Positions 21,565 through 28,593 of a DNA stretch of 37,983 bases are shown here, in pieces. Made by a program: the position numbers and the translations under genes. The stretch is from JACQHM01 sp964535215 (GTDB lineage Bacteria > Methylomirabilota > Methylomirabilia > Methylomirabilales > JACQHM01): positions 1-37,983 of the forward strand of contig CAZHST010000028.1 in assembly GCA_964535215.1 (NCBI GenBank), written 5' to 3'. Every line of letters begins with the position of its first letter. Positions within the stretch are counted from its first letter, which is position 1. The notes under the pieces are model-generated. The model was not told the origin of the DNA and did not search any database. It saw nothing but the letters and a program-made list of their open reading frames with translations.

Positions 21565-22467
21565 ATGAACGTGCTCCTTGCAACGGACGGTTCCCGGTAC
21601 GCTGAATGGGCGGTCGAGCTGTTGCTCCGGTTTCCGCTCCCGGCCGGGACGGGGGTCACGGTCCTGACGGCCATACCGTGGGTAGCGGTGGAGCCGCCCA
21701 ACGGGGAGGCCATCTCTTCTGAACGGCAGGAGGCCATCGCCACCATGCGAAAGGTGGACGAGGCCATGGCTGATGAACTCCTGGAGGGGATCCGGAAGAC
21801 CCTCGCCTCCCGGTGGAAGGATATCGGGACCTGGATCAAGTACGGTACCCCCAGTGCCGAGATCGTCGAGGCAGCCGAGGCGCTGGGGGCAGACCTCGTT
21901 GTCCTCGGTGCGAAAGGGGTAAGCGGGATCAAACGTTTCCTGCTGGGGAGCGTCGCCCAGAAGGTGGTTCGCTACGCCCCCTGCCCCGTCCTGGTGGTGA
22001 AGCGGAGACCGGAGGCCCTCCACAAGATCCTCGTGACCCTCGACCGATCGGCCTATGCCTCCACCGTGGTGAGTTTCCTTGAGGATCTGCCCTGGCCTGA
22101 GAGGACGGAGATCACCCTCTTAAGTGTTGTTGAGCGGCGGAGGTATTTCGCCGCGGGGGTTTCCTTCAACGCAAGGGTCGAATTGAAAAAGACCTTGGAC
22201 GAACTGTACCGGACCGAACGGGAGGCCCTGGAGCGGGTGCAGGTAAAGGCGGCAAACCGGCTGCAACCGAAGGTGCGGAAGGTCGAGATGGAAATCAGGG
22301 GAGGACACCCGAGCGGGGAGATCCTTCGGGTCGCCCAGGCAGGAGGCTTCGATCTGGTGGTGGTCGGAGCGAAGGGACTCACGGGGGTCAAACGCTTCCT
22401 CCTGGGAAGCGTGTCCCAGAAGGTCGTGAAATACGCCCCCTGTTCCGTCCTGGTCGTCCGTCCGTAG
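21565..22467 (+). CDS. tandem universal stress protein (two UspA domains)
   Basis: The 300-residue cytosolic protein has two Usp folds. The first runs from MNVLLATDGSRYAEWAV to about residue 145, the second from KILVTLDRSAYASTVV to the end. Each ends with an intact ATP-binding motif G-2X-G-9X-G-S: GAKGVSGIKRFLLGSV and GAKGLTGVKRFLLGSV, followed by YAPCPVLVV and YAPCSVLVV. Tandem Usp proteins bind ATP and aid survival under energy or oxidative stress (family knowledge). ATG 21565 follows AAGGAGGA by 4 bases; the longer frame from 21502 has no such site. It precedes the HtpX protease, consistent with a stress locus. Confidence 0.92.
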   Translation: MNVLLATDGSRYAEWAVELLLRFPLPAGTGVTVLTAIPWVAVEPPNGEAISSERQEAIATMRKVDEAMADELLEGIRKTLASRWKDIGTWIKYGTPSAEIVEAAEALGADLVVLGAKGVSGIKRFLLGSVAQKVVRYAPCPVLVVKRRPEALHKILVTLDRSAYASTVVSFLEDLPWPERTEITLLSVVERRRYFAAGVSFNARVELKKTLDELYRTEREALERVQVKAANRLQPKVRKVEMEIRGGHPSGEILRVAQAGGFDLVVVGAKGLTGVKRFLLGSVSQKVVKYAPCSVLVVRP

Positions 22468-22504
22468 AGGGACATGGGGATGCCGGAGGCCATCTATTGC
22501 ACCC

Positions 22505-22592
22505 CCTGCCAGGAAAAGTAAGGAGAATACTGGCAGGATCATCCGTGCCAATGGCTGAGCCCAAAAGCCGAACCACCAGAGGTGGTCGTCGG
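22505..22592 (+). promoter_or_regulatory. two hairpins upstream of htpX
   Basis: CCTGCCAG (22505-22512) pairs with CTGGCAGG (22530-22537). Nearer the gene, ACCACC-AGA-GGTGGT (22572-22586) forms a tight stem extendable by CCGA/TCGG. The second ends just before the AAAGGAGG of htpX. Neither has a U-run; a role in mRNA processing or translation control is possible. Confidence 0.4.
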
Positions 22593-22606
22593 AGAAAGGA
22601 GGAACC

Positions 22607-23452
22607 ATGTCGAACACCTTCAAGACAGTTCTGTTGTTAGGTCTCCTCACCGGCCTCATCGTCCTGGTCGGTGAGGCCGTCGGAGGGAGGCAGGGGATGG
22701 TCACCGCCTTCTTTCTGGCGGCCCTCATGAACTTCGGGGCCTACTGGTTCTCGGACCGGATCGTCTTGGCTATGTATCGGGCGAAGGCGCTCTCCGAGGC
22801 CGACGCCCCCAAGCTCTACCGGATGGTAAGGGGGTTAGCTCAGCGGGCGAGGCTCCCCATGCCGCGCCTCTACCTCATCCCGACGGCGACCCCGAACGCC
22901 TTTGCGACAGGACGTTCCCCCGAACGAGCGGCGGTGGCCGTTACCGAGGGGCTCCTCCGGATCCTCGACGAGGAGGAATTGGAAGGGGTCCTGGCCCACG
23001 AGCTGGCCCACGTGAAGAACCGGGATACGCTGACCATGACGATCTCGGCTACGCTGGCCGGCGCCGTGGTCATGCTGGCCCGGATGGCTATGTGGCTTCC
23101 CGTCTTCGGCGGTCGGGATCAGGACGGGCGTGGGAGCGGAATGCCCGGTATGATCATCTTGGCCCTCCTGGCCCCCCTCGCGGCTACCTTGATCCAGCTT
23201 GCGATCTCTCGATCGAGAGAGTTTCAGGCGGATGAGACAGGGGCCAGGATCACGAGGAAGCCCTGGGCCTTGGCCAACGCCCTGGAGAAGCTGGAGTGGG
23301 CCTCAAAGCGCCTCCCCTTAGAGGCGAACCCGGCGACGGCCCACCTCTTCATCGTGAACCCCTTGAGGGGCGGTGGGCTCTTCTCCCTCTTCATGACCCA
23401 TCCCCCCATCGAAGCACGGGTGGCGCGACTCCGCGCGATGATGGTCGTTTAA
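22607..23452 (+). CDS. htpX: HtpX-like M48 zinc metalloprotease
   Basis: The 281-residue membrane protease has two N-terminal helices (TVLLLGLLTGLIVLVGE and an adjacent one). The zinc site is HELAH at residues 131-135, with the third ligand Glu in SREFQADETGA, and two further hydrophobic helices lie between. The substrate strand PNAFATGRSPERAAVAVTEG is typical. HtpX degrades misfolded inner-membrane proteins together with FtsH under heat or envelope stress. The start follows AAAGGAGGAACC. The protein ends normally at TAA 23450-23452; the frame beyond the stop stays open for 34 codons into debris. Confidence 0.94.
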   Translation: MSNTFKTVLLLGLLTGLIVLVGEAVGGRQGMVTAFFLAALMNFGAYWFSDRIVLAMYRAKALSEADAPKLYRMVRGLAQRARLPMPRLYLIPTATPNAFATGRSPERAAVAVTEGLLRILDEEELEGVLAHELAHVKNRDTLTMTISATLAGAVVMLARMAMWLPVFGGRDQDGRGSGMPGMIILALLAPLAATLIQLAISRSREFQADETGARITRKPWALANALEKLEWASKRLPLEANPATAHLFIVNPLRGGGLFSLFMTHPPIEARVARLRAMMVV

Positions 23453-23619
23453 GAGAAGGGTGCTCTTTGGGAGACGAAGAACCCCCCCATCAACAAGGCC
23501 CAGCCGGGGTTCAAGAAGAAGATGACGGAAACCTTCGCCCAGCCTGAGATCGTATGAAGGATGTCACCGTCAAGGCCAGGGAGGAGGCGAAGGTCACCCT
23601 CGAGCTGGCCAGGAAGTAG
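23453..23619 (+). pseudogene. decayed coding remnant after htpX
   Basis: Directly after the htpX stop, the same frame reads LWETKNPPINKAQPGFKKK and then MTETFAQPEIV to a TGA at 23555-23557. A frame opening at ATG 23554 (overlap ATGA) adds MKDVTVKAREEAKVTLELARK less its last residue or so, before TAG 23617-23619. One base change would fuse the two into a single protein end. The composition looks like real coding sequence, but I do not recognise the family. No start codon with a ribosome site is present. Confidence 0.4.
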
Positions 23620-23656
23620 ATGAAGAACCCCTAAGCCTCACGAATCCGGAGGAACG

Positions 23657-23782
23657 ATGACGGCTGAGATTGGCCATGGGAGCTTGATCCTTGCCCTGGC
23701 CTGTGCCGTCTACAGGGCCGGGGCCTCCATCCCGGTTATTGTCCCAAGGGAGGGTCCCCTGCTATACTTTTTTTGGAAGTGA
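23657..23782 (+). pseudogene. 5' remnant of a ccmF-like cytochrome c biogenesis gene
   Basis: GGAGG (23648-23652) and ATG 23657 open a 41-codon frame starting MTAEIGHGSLILALACAVY. This closely follows the invariant start of CcmF/CcsA-type haem lyases (M-x-x-E-x-G-H-x-x-L-x-L-A-L). The similarity ends after about 25 residues and the rest is unrelated, up to TGA 23780-23782. No other ccm gene is in the window. The remnant lies directly before, and contains the promoter for, the GT28 gene. Assignment rests on about 25 residues. Confidence 0.55.
23739..23768 (+). promoter_or_regulatory. predicted promoter for the GT28-ykoP-deacetylase operon
   Basis: TTGTCC (23739-23744), an 18-base spacer and TATACT (23763-23768) with TGC immediately before it (extended -10) make a good sigma-70 promoter. 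It lies inside the ccmF remnant, about 50 bases before the start codon at 23818. Confidence 0.5.
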
Positions 23783-23817
23783 GCCTGTTAGGTGAAAGAA
23801 CGAACCCTCAGGAAGGC

Positions 23818-25221
23818 ATGCGTAACATGAGGGTTCTCTTTTTCACCTTCGATATCGGCTTCGGGCACCGGCGGACGGCTTTAGCGGTGGAGAAGGCCCT
23901 CCGCCGTCTGGCTCCCGGCCTGGAAAGCCACGTTTGCAACACCCTGGACCTCCTTTCCCCCTCCCTCGCCGAGGGGCTCGCCCGCCTCTACCTGACCTTG
24001 GTGAAGGAGGATACAGCCCTCTACACGCTGATCTGCAGGCGGATTGACGATCTCAAGAGGGGGTTTGGCCACCAGGGAGGGAAACAGGAGCTGGTAGAAG
24101 GCATGCAAAAGGTGGCGAGGATGGCCGGGACGTACCTGAAGCCTTCCATGAAGGAATTGAAGCGGGGGGATGCCTGGCTGCCGAAGCTTTCCTTCTACCT
24201 CTACCTTCGAGCAGTGGCCAGGTGGCCGGAGTTACTCCGGTATCTGACCGACCAGCTTGAGGGGAGGGCGAGAAGGTGCCCAGGGGAGGGGCTTCAGGGC
24301 TTGGTGTTTTCCGGCCTCATCCTGAAGGCGCTTCACCGGGCCATCCTGGAGAGCCGGCCCCATGTCATCGTGACGACCCAGCACTACCCTAACGCCTTTA
24401 CCGCCAGGCTCAAAACCCAGGGAAAGCTGACCATCCCTCTGGTGGCCATCCCGGCCGGTTTTCGCCTCGGTCCCTTCTGGGCCCAGCGGGAGGTGGATCG
24501 CTACCTGGTGGCCACTGAGGAGATGCGGGAAGACCTCTGTGAGCAAGGGGTGCCTCCGGAGCGGGTCCGGGTTTCGGGCATCCCGGTGGATCCCGAGTTC
24601 GCCCTCCCCAAAGACCGCCAGGAGGTACGAAAGAGGCTGGGCCTGCAGTCAGGGCTTCCTGTGGTCCTGGCCATGGGCGGAGGGGAAGGGATAGGCCTTG
24701 ACGGAGTCGTCGAGCCCCTCATCAAAGAGGGACGGACCCTCTACGAACTGGTCGTCATCGCCGGCCGGAACCGGGAGCTGTACGAAAGGGTCCAGGCCCT
24801 TCAAGGGACTTCTCCCCGCCCGGTGCGGGTTCTTGGCCTTGCTGAGCGGATCGATGAGTGGATGAGGGCCGCCGATCTCCTCGTGACCAAGCCCGGCGGG
24901 CTTACGGTGGCCGAGGCCCTGGCGGCCGGGCTCCCAATGATCTTCCACACCTCCCTTGGGGGGCAGGAGGAGTCTTACAAAGAGTACATCGTCCAGCACG
25001 GGGCTGGGATCGCCTTGGACCACAAGTCCCTTCTGCCCCACGCCATCGGTCACCTCTTGGAGGAAAAGGACCGGCTGGCCCGGATGGCGGAGAGGGCCCG
25101 TCTCCTGGGGAGACCCCGTTCGGCTTGGGAAGCCGCTCAGGAGATCTACGCCCTCGTCCAAGGGGCCAATGAAGAGCCACTGAGGAGATCCTGGAGCGGG
25201 CCTTGGGGGATGGTCCGGTGA
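23818..25221 (+). CDS. MGDG-synthase/MurG-like family 28 glycosyltransferase
   Basis: The 467-residue GT-B enzyme has an N-terminal MGDG_synth domain opening VLFFTFDIGFGHRRTA with the conserved Gly/His pair. The GT28 C-terminal domain carries LAMGGGEGIGLDG and the donor-binding LLVTKPGGLTVAEALAAGLP, then GGQEES. Relatives transfer galactose or glucose from UDP-sugars to diacylglycerol or other lipid acceptors at the inner membrane. ATG 23818 is given; ATG 23827 (MRVLFF) fits the fold equally and has better spacing from AGGAAGG. The TGA overlaps the next GTG (GTGA). A predicted promoter lies 50 bp upstream. The lipid acceptor is unknown, and a cell-wall precursor is also possible. Confidence 0.87.
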   Translation: MRNMRVLFFTFDIGFGHRRTALAVEKALRRLAPGLESHVCNTLDLLSPSLAEGLARLYLTLVKEDTALYTLICRRIDDLKRGFGHQGGKQELVEGMQKVARMAGTYLKPSMKELKRGDAWLPKLSFYLYLRAVARWPELLRYLTDQLEGRARRCPGEGLQGLVFSGLILKALHRAILESRPHVIVTTQHYPNAFTARLKTQGKLTIPLVAIPAGFRLGPFWAQREVDRYLVATEEMREDLCEQGVPPERVRVSGIPVDPEFALPKDRQEVRKRLGLQSGLPVVLAMGGGEGIGLDGVVEPLIKEGRTLYELVVIAGRNRELYERVQALQGTSPRPVRVLGLAERIDEWMRAADLLVTKPGGLTVAEALAAGLPMIFHTSLGGQEESYKEYIVQHGAGIALDHKSLLPHAIGHLLEEKDRLARMAERARLLGRPRSAWEAAQEIYALVQGANEEPLRRSWSGPWGMVR

Positions 25222-25742
25222 GCCCTGGTGTCGGTACCCTCTGGGATCTTGGTGAGTGGGCCTACGAGAAGATCCATCACCTTCGAGAGGTGGGGCCTAT
25301 CCTGCGGGTTGGCCTGGGATGGTATCGAGGAGAGCCCCTTACCTTTTCCGATGGAACGATCCTCAGGGAGGGGGAGCCGGTTGGGGAGCTCCATCTCCAT
25401 AACAAGCGGCTCTTGGCCTTCCACCGTCACGACCCCCGGACGGTTTTCCGGTTCCGGAGGGAACTGGTGCTCTCCCTGGAGGCCCTGGCCTCCGTCGTGG
25501 CCTCGGATCCCTCCTATCAAGCGATCAAGGCCTGGAGGGGCAAGACCTGGATCACGAAGGGGGTCGAACGGTTCGGCTTTGAACTTCAACCCATCAGGAG
25601 ATCCCTGGAGCGGTGGCGATTAACGGTTCACTTTCGGGCGCTCCTCTGGCATTATGGGGGTGGAAGCCGGAAAAGGTCTCTTAAGCCCGTCGTCCTCTGG
25701 ATCACCCATGGGGAGCTTTTGCGCCGGTACGGAGGTCGCTAA
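25218..25742 (+). CDS. YkoP-like domain protein
   Basis: The 174-residue soluble protein carries the YkoP pattern. It has an N-terminal WDLGEWAYEKIHHLREV, then VGLGWYRGEPLTFSDGT and GEPVGELHLHNKRLLAF, and later WRLTVHFRALLWHYGG. YkoP-type domains are found next to, or fused with, polysaccharide deacetylases and lipid glycosyltransferases; their biochemical role is unknown. GTG 25218 overlaps the upstream stop (GTGA), with GGGGGA 7 bases before. Its own TAA overlaps the next ATG (TAATG). The double overlap places it as the middle member of an obligately coupled triad, suggesting a complex or a shared substrate. Confidence 0.75.
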   Translation: MSPGVGTLWDLGEWAYEKIHHLREVGPILRVGLGWYRGEPLTFSDGTILREGEPVGELHLHNKRLLAFHRHDPRTVFRFRRELVLSLEALASVVASDPSYQAIKAWRGKTWITKGVERFGFELQPIRRSLERWRLTVHFRALLWHYGGGSRKRSLKPVVLWITHGELLRRYGGR

Positions 25743-26494
25743 TGGAACTGCCCTTCCAAGGGCTTCTCGGGATCCTGGCCGCCTCTGGCGCCGGAGGGAT
25801 CACCCTTTACCACCTCAGCCCTTACGGTCTCGGCTTCTTCAGTTCCCGGATCATCCGGAGGGGGAATGCCAAACCCTGGATGGTGGCCTTGACCTTCGAT
25901 GATGGACCCGATCCCCGTTACACCCCTCGCTGCCTGGAGATCCTGAGCACCTATGGGGTTCGCGCCTCCTTCTTCTTGGTGGGGGAGCGGGCCACGCGCC
26001 ACCCGGCCCTGGTCTGGGAGATCTGGGCCCAAGGCCATGATGTGGGCAACCACACCTGGAGCCATCAACGTCACTGGTGGCTTTCCCCCCGGAGGACGAG
26101 GCTCGAAGTCCGGAAGGGGGCCGAAGCCCTTTCAGAGGTCCTGGGGGAACGCCCCCGTTTCTTCCGGCCTCCTCATGGACAGATGAACGTGATCGGTTAC
26201 CGGGAGGCCATCGCTCTAGGGGAGTGGTGTGTCCTCTGGTCCCTGTCCGCTCAAGACTGGCGCCGGGGACGCTCCCCAGCCTGGATCGCCAGAAGGGTGA
26301 CGGCCCGTCTCCAAGGGGGTGACATCGTCCTTCTCCACGATGGCGGAGAGGTCGAAGGGGCTCAGGAGGCCATGCTGGCGGCCCTCCCGGAGATCATCCG
26401 TGAAGCCAGAAACCGTGGCTTTCACCCCGTGCCTTTAAGGGAGATGGTGGCCGTGGAGGGAATCGGCGCCAGCCCGGCCCTCCCCGCCCCTTAG
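25742..26494 (+). CDS. NodB-type polysaccharide deacetylase
   Basis: The 250-residue CE4 enzyme has an N-terminal hydrophobic segment (LLGILAASGAGGITLY) that may anchor it facing the periplasm. Its motifs are complete: TFDDGPD (51-57; catalytic base Asp53, metal Asp54), HTWSH (104-108; metal His104/His108), RPPHG (142-146) and the C-terminal DIVLLHDGG with the catalytic His. Such enzymes remove N-acetyl groups from chitin oligomers, peptidoglycan or exopolysaccharide. ATG 25742 overlaps the ykoP-like stop. Together with the GT28 and YkoP proteins it may modify a glycolipid or wall-linked glycan; the substrate is unknown. Confidence 0.92.
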   Translation: MELPFQGLLGILAASGAGGITLYHLSPYGLGFFSSRIIRRGNAKPWMVALTFDDGPDPRYTPRCLEILSTYGVRASFFLVGERATRHPALVWEIWAQGHDVGNHTWSHQRHWWLSPRRTRLEVRKGAEALSEVLGERPRFFRPPHGQMNVIGYREAIALGEWCVLWSLSAQDWRRGRSPAWIARRVTARLQGGDIVLLHDGGEVEGAQEAMLAALPEIIREARNRGFHPVPLREMVAVEGIGASPALPAP

Positions 26495-26518
26495 CGAGAT
26501 CAAGGAGGGATGATCTAG

Positions 26519-27418
26519 ATGCTGGAGAAAGAAGCGCTCTTGGAGACAAGGCTTCCCGATGTCCCCCTCTACAAGCGGGGGAAGGTCCGGGATCTCTACG
26601 ATCTGGGCGACCATCTGTTGATCGTGGCCACGGATCGGATCTCGGCCTTCGACGTCGTCCTCCCCACGGGCATCCCGGGGAAGGGGAGGATCCTCACCCA
26701 GATCTCCCGGTACTGGTTCAACGTGACCAGGGATCTGGTCCCCAACCACCTCCTCTCCACAGAAGTCGAGGATTTCCCGGCCGTCTTAACGCCCTATCGA
26801 GAGATCCTGGCGGGGAGGAGCATGCTGGTCAAGAAGGCCAAGCCGCTCCCGGTGGAGTGCATCGTCCGGGGGTACCTCGCCGGGTCAGGATGGAAGGAGT
26901 ATCAGGCGAGCGGGACGGTCTGCGGCATCGCCCTGCCACCGGGGTTGCAGGAGTCTGCCCGGCTGGAGGAGCCAATCTTCACCCCCTCTACCAAGGCCGA
27001 GGACGGGGCCCATGATGAGAACATCCCCTTTGAACGGACTGTGGCGCTCCTCGGCAGGGATCTGGCCGAAGAGGTCAAGGGGCTCAGCCTGGCCCTCTAC
27101 CGCCGGGCCCGGGAGGTAGCCGAACGGAAGGGGATCCTCATCGCCGATACCAAGTTCGAGTTCGGGATCGAAGAGGGAGATGGCCGGCTGCTTTTGATTG
27201 ATGAGCTGCTGACCCCCGATTCCTCCCGCTTCTGGCCAAAGGATGCCTACGCACCGGGGCGGCCCCAGCAGAGCTTCGACAAACAGTTCGTGCGAGACTA
27301 CCTGGAGAGCATTGGATGGGACAAGCGCCCACCGGCTCCCCCTCTCCCTGACGAGATCGTCCGGAAGACGGCGGAGCGGTATGCCGAGGCCCTGACGAGG
27401 CTCACCGGGGATGAGTGA
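26519..27418 (+). CDS. purC: phosphoribosylaminoimidazole-succinocarboxamide synthase
   Basis: The 299-residue cytosolic enzyme condenses CAIR with aspartate and ATP to SAICAR in purine synthesis. Motifs are YKRGKVRDLYDLGD near the start, ATDRISAFDVVLP, LPVECIVRGYLAGSGWKEY, STKAEDGAHDENI and DTKFEFGIEEG. The length and the SGWKEY segment place it in the longer PurC type. ATG 26519 follows AAGGAGG (26502-26508) by 10 bases; the nearer ATG at 26510 is closed by TAG after one codon. It is the only purine gene in the window and sits 3 bp before sua5. The 24-bp gap from the deacetylase suggests co-transcription. Confidence 0.95.
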   Translation: MLEKEALLETRLPDVPLYKRGKVRDLYDLGDHLLIVATDRISAFDVVLPTGIPGKGRILTQISRYWFNVTRDLVPNHLLSTEVEDFPAVLTPYREILAGRSMLVKKAKPLPVECIVRGYLAGSGWKEYQASGTVCGIALPPGLQESARLEEPIFTPSTKAEDGAHDENIPFERTVALLGRDLAEEVKGLSLALYRRAREVAERKGILIADTKFEFGIEEGDGRLLLIDELLTPDSSRFWPKDAYAPGRPQQSFDKQFVRDYLESIGWDKRPPAPPLPDEIVRKTAERYAEALTRLTGDE

Positions 27419-27421
27419 ACG

Positions 27422-28444
27422 ATGGAGACCTGGGTCGTTCCCATCAACCCCCGTCACCCGGAGGCCGGAGCCATTACCCAGGGGGCCTTGCTGCTCCGGG
27501 CTGGAGAGCTGGTCGCATTCCCGACGGAGACGGTTTACGGTCTGGGGGCCGATGCCCTGCGGCCCGAGGCGGTCCGGAAGATCTTCGAGGTCAAGGGACG
27601 TCCACCGGATAACCCTATCATCGTCCATATCGCCGACCGGGATCTTTTAAGAGAGCTGGCCCAAAAGGTTCCCCCCCAAGCCTTCCTCTTGACCGGCCAT
27701 TTTTGGCCAGGGCCCCTGACGCTGGTCCTGCCCCGGTCGGCGGCTGTTCCGGACGAGGTCACCGGTGGGCTGGACACCCTGGCGGTCAGGATGCCCGCCC
27801 ATCCGGTGGCCCTTGCCCTCATCCGGGAGGCTGGGGCCCCCGTGGCTGCCCCCAGTGCCAACCGATCAGGACGCCCCAGCCCCACCACCGCCGCCCATGT
27901 CCTCCAGGACCTGGACGGGAGGATCCCCTTGATCCTCGACGGAGGGCCGACGGAGATCGGGGTGGAGTCCACGGTCCTGGACCTGACCGGTCCAACCCCT
28001 GTGCTCCTCCGTCCGGGCGGCGTCACCCTGGAAGCGCTTCAGGCGGTGGTTGGCCCGGTGGAGACGAAACCGGTGGAGGGTCTCCGCCGCCGTTCCCCTG
28101 GCACGAGATACCGACACTACCAGCCCCAAGCGAGAACGGTCCTCGTGGTAGACCCCACACCGGACCTCACCCGAGAGGTCATTGCCGCGCATCGGGCTCA
28201 CGGGCAAAGGGTAGGCCTTATCCAACGAGGGAGGGCCCTTAAGGCCACGCCCTCCGGTATCCGGGTGGAGGTCTTACCTGAGGAGGTCGCCGGCTACGCC
28301 CAGGGGCTGTTTGCCGCCCTGAGGGCCTTGGACGAGGCGGGGGTGGACGTCATCGTCGTTGAGGGGGTGCCTCCGCAGGGGCTAGGCCTCGCCGTCATGG
28401 ATCGGCTCCGCCGGGCCGCTTCTGAAATCGTTGAAGGAACGTGA
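27422..28444 (+). CDS. sua5: L-threonylcarbamoyladenylate synthase (Sua5 type)
   Basis: The 340-residue protein has an N-terminal YrdC domain and a C-terminal Sua5 domain. The YrdC part has AFPTETVYGLGADAL, KGRPPDNPIIVHI, FWPGPLTLVL and APSANRSGRPSPT. The linker RSPGTRYRHYQPQA is the family signature joining to the Sua5 domain. The enzyme uses threonine, bicarbonate and ATP to make the intermediate for N6-threonylcarbamoyladenosine at A37 of ANN-decoding tRNAs, with TsaBDE encoded elsewhere. ATG 27422 follows the purC stop by 3 bases. The C-terminus is complete (GLAVMDRLRRAASEI). Confidence 0.95.
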   Translation: METWVVPINPRHPEAGAITQGALLLRAGELVAFPTETVYGLGADALRPEAVRKIFEVKGRPPDNPIIVHIADRDLLRELAQKVPPQAFLLTGHFWPGPLTLVLPRSAAVPDEVTGGLDTLAVRMPAHPVALALIREAGAPVAAPSANRSGRPSPTTAAHVLQDLDGRIPLILDGGPTEIGVESTVLDLTGPTPVLLRPGGVTLEALQAVVGPVETKPVEGLRRRSPGTRYRHYQPQARTVLVVDPTPDLTREVIAAHRAHGQRVGLIQRGRALKATPSGIRVEVLPEEVAGYAQGLFAALRALDEAGVDVIVVEGVPPQGLGLAVMDRLRRAASEIVEGT

Positions 28445-28469
28445 TGGGAAGGCGTGGCGCAACTTATTC

Positions 28470-28498
28470 TTGACAGGACCGGCCGACGGTAGTAAAGT
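28470..28498 (+). promoter_or_regulatory. strong sigma-70 promoter for the permease transcript
   Basis: A perfect TTGACA (28470-28475), a 17-base spacer and TAAAGT (28493-28498) place transcription start near 28505. It lies in the 149-bp gap between sua5 and the permease gene. Confidence 0.65.
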
Positions 28499-28532
28499 AA
28501 TCCTCCGCTAAAGAGGCACCGTCTCATGAGGG

Positions 28533-28558
28533 AAGAGAAGCCGGCTGGCTTCTCTTTT
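28533..28558 (+). terminator. intrinsic terminator inside the permease leader
   Basis: GAGAAGCC (28535-28542), loop GGCT and GGCTTCTC (28547-28554) form an 8-bp perfect stem followed by TTTT (28555-28558). It sits about 50 bases after the predicted start site and about 35 bases before the permease start codon, so transcription would be attenuated or yield a short RNA of about 54 nt. It can also end transcripts from sua5. Confidence 0.7.
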
Positions 28559-28593
28559 CGTGCATTAGGGGGTAAAATTCAGGGGTGGCTTCC

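Noticed and set aside
22474..22521. 15-residue CxxC peptide (MGMPEAIYCTPCQEK)
   Set aside because: Resembles a short zinc-binding motif, but there is no ribosome site and it lies in a hairpin-rich gap; too short to support.
28499..28593. c-di-AMP (ydaO) riboswitch before the APC permease
   Set aside because: The family often precedes such transporters, but the leader is under 100 nt and lacks the two-fold ydaO architecture.
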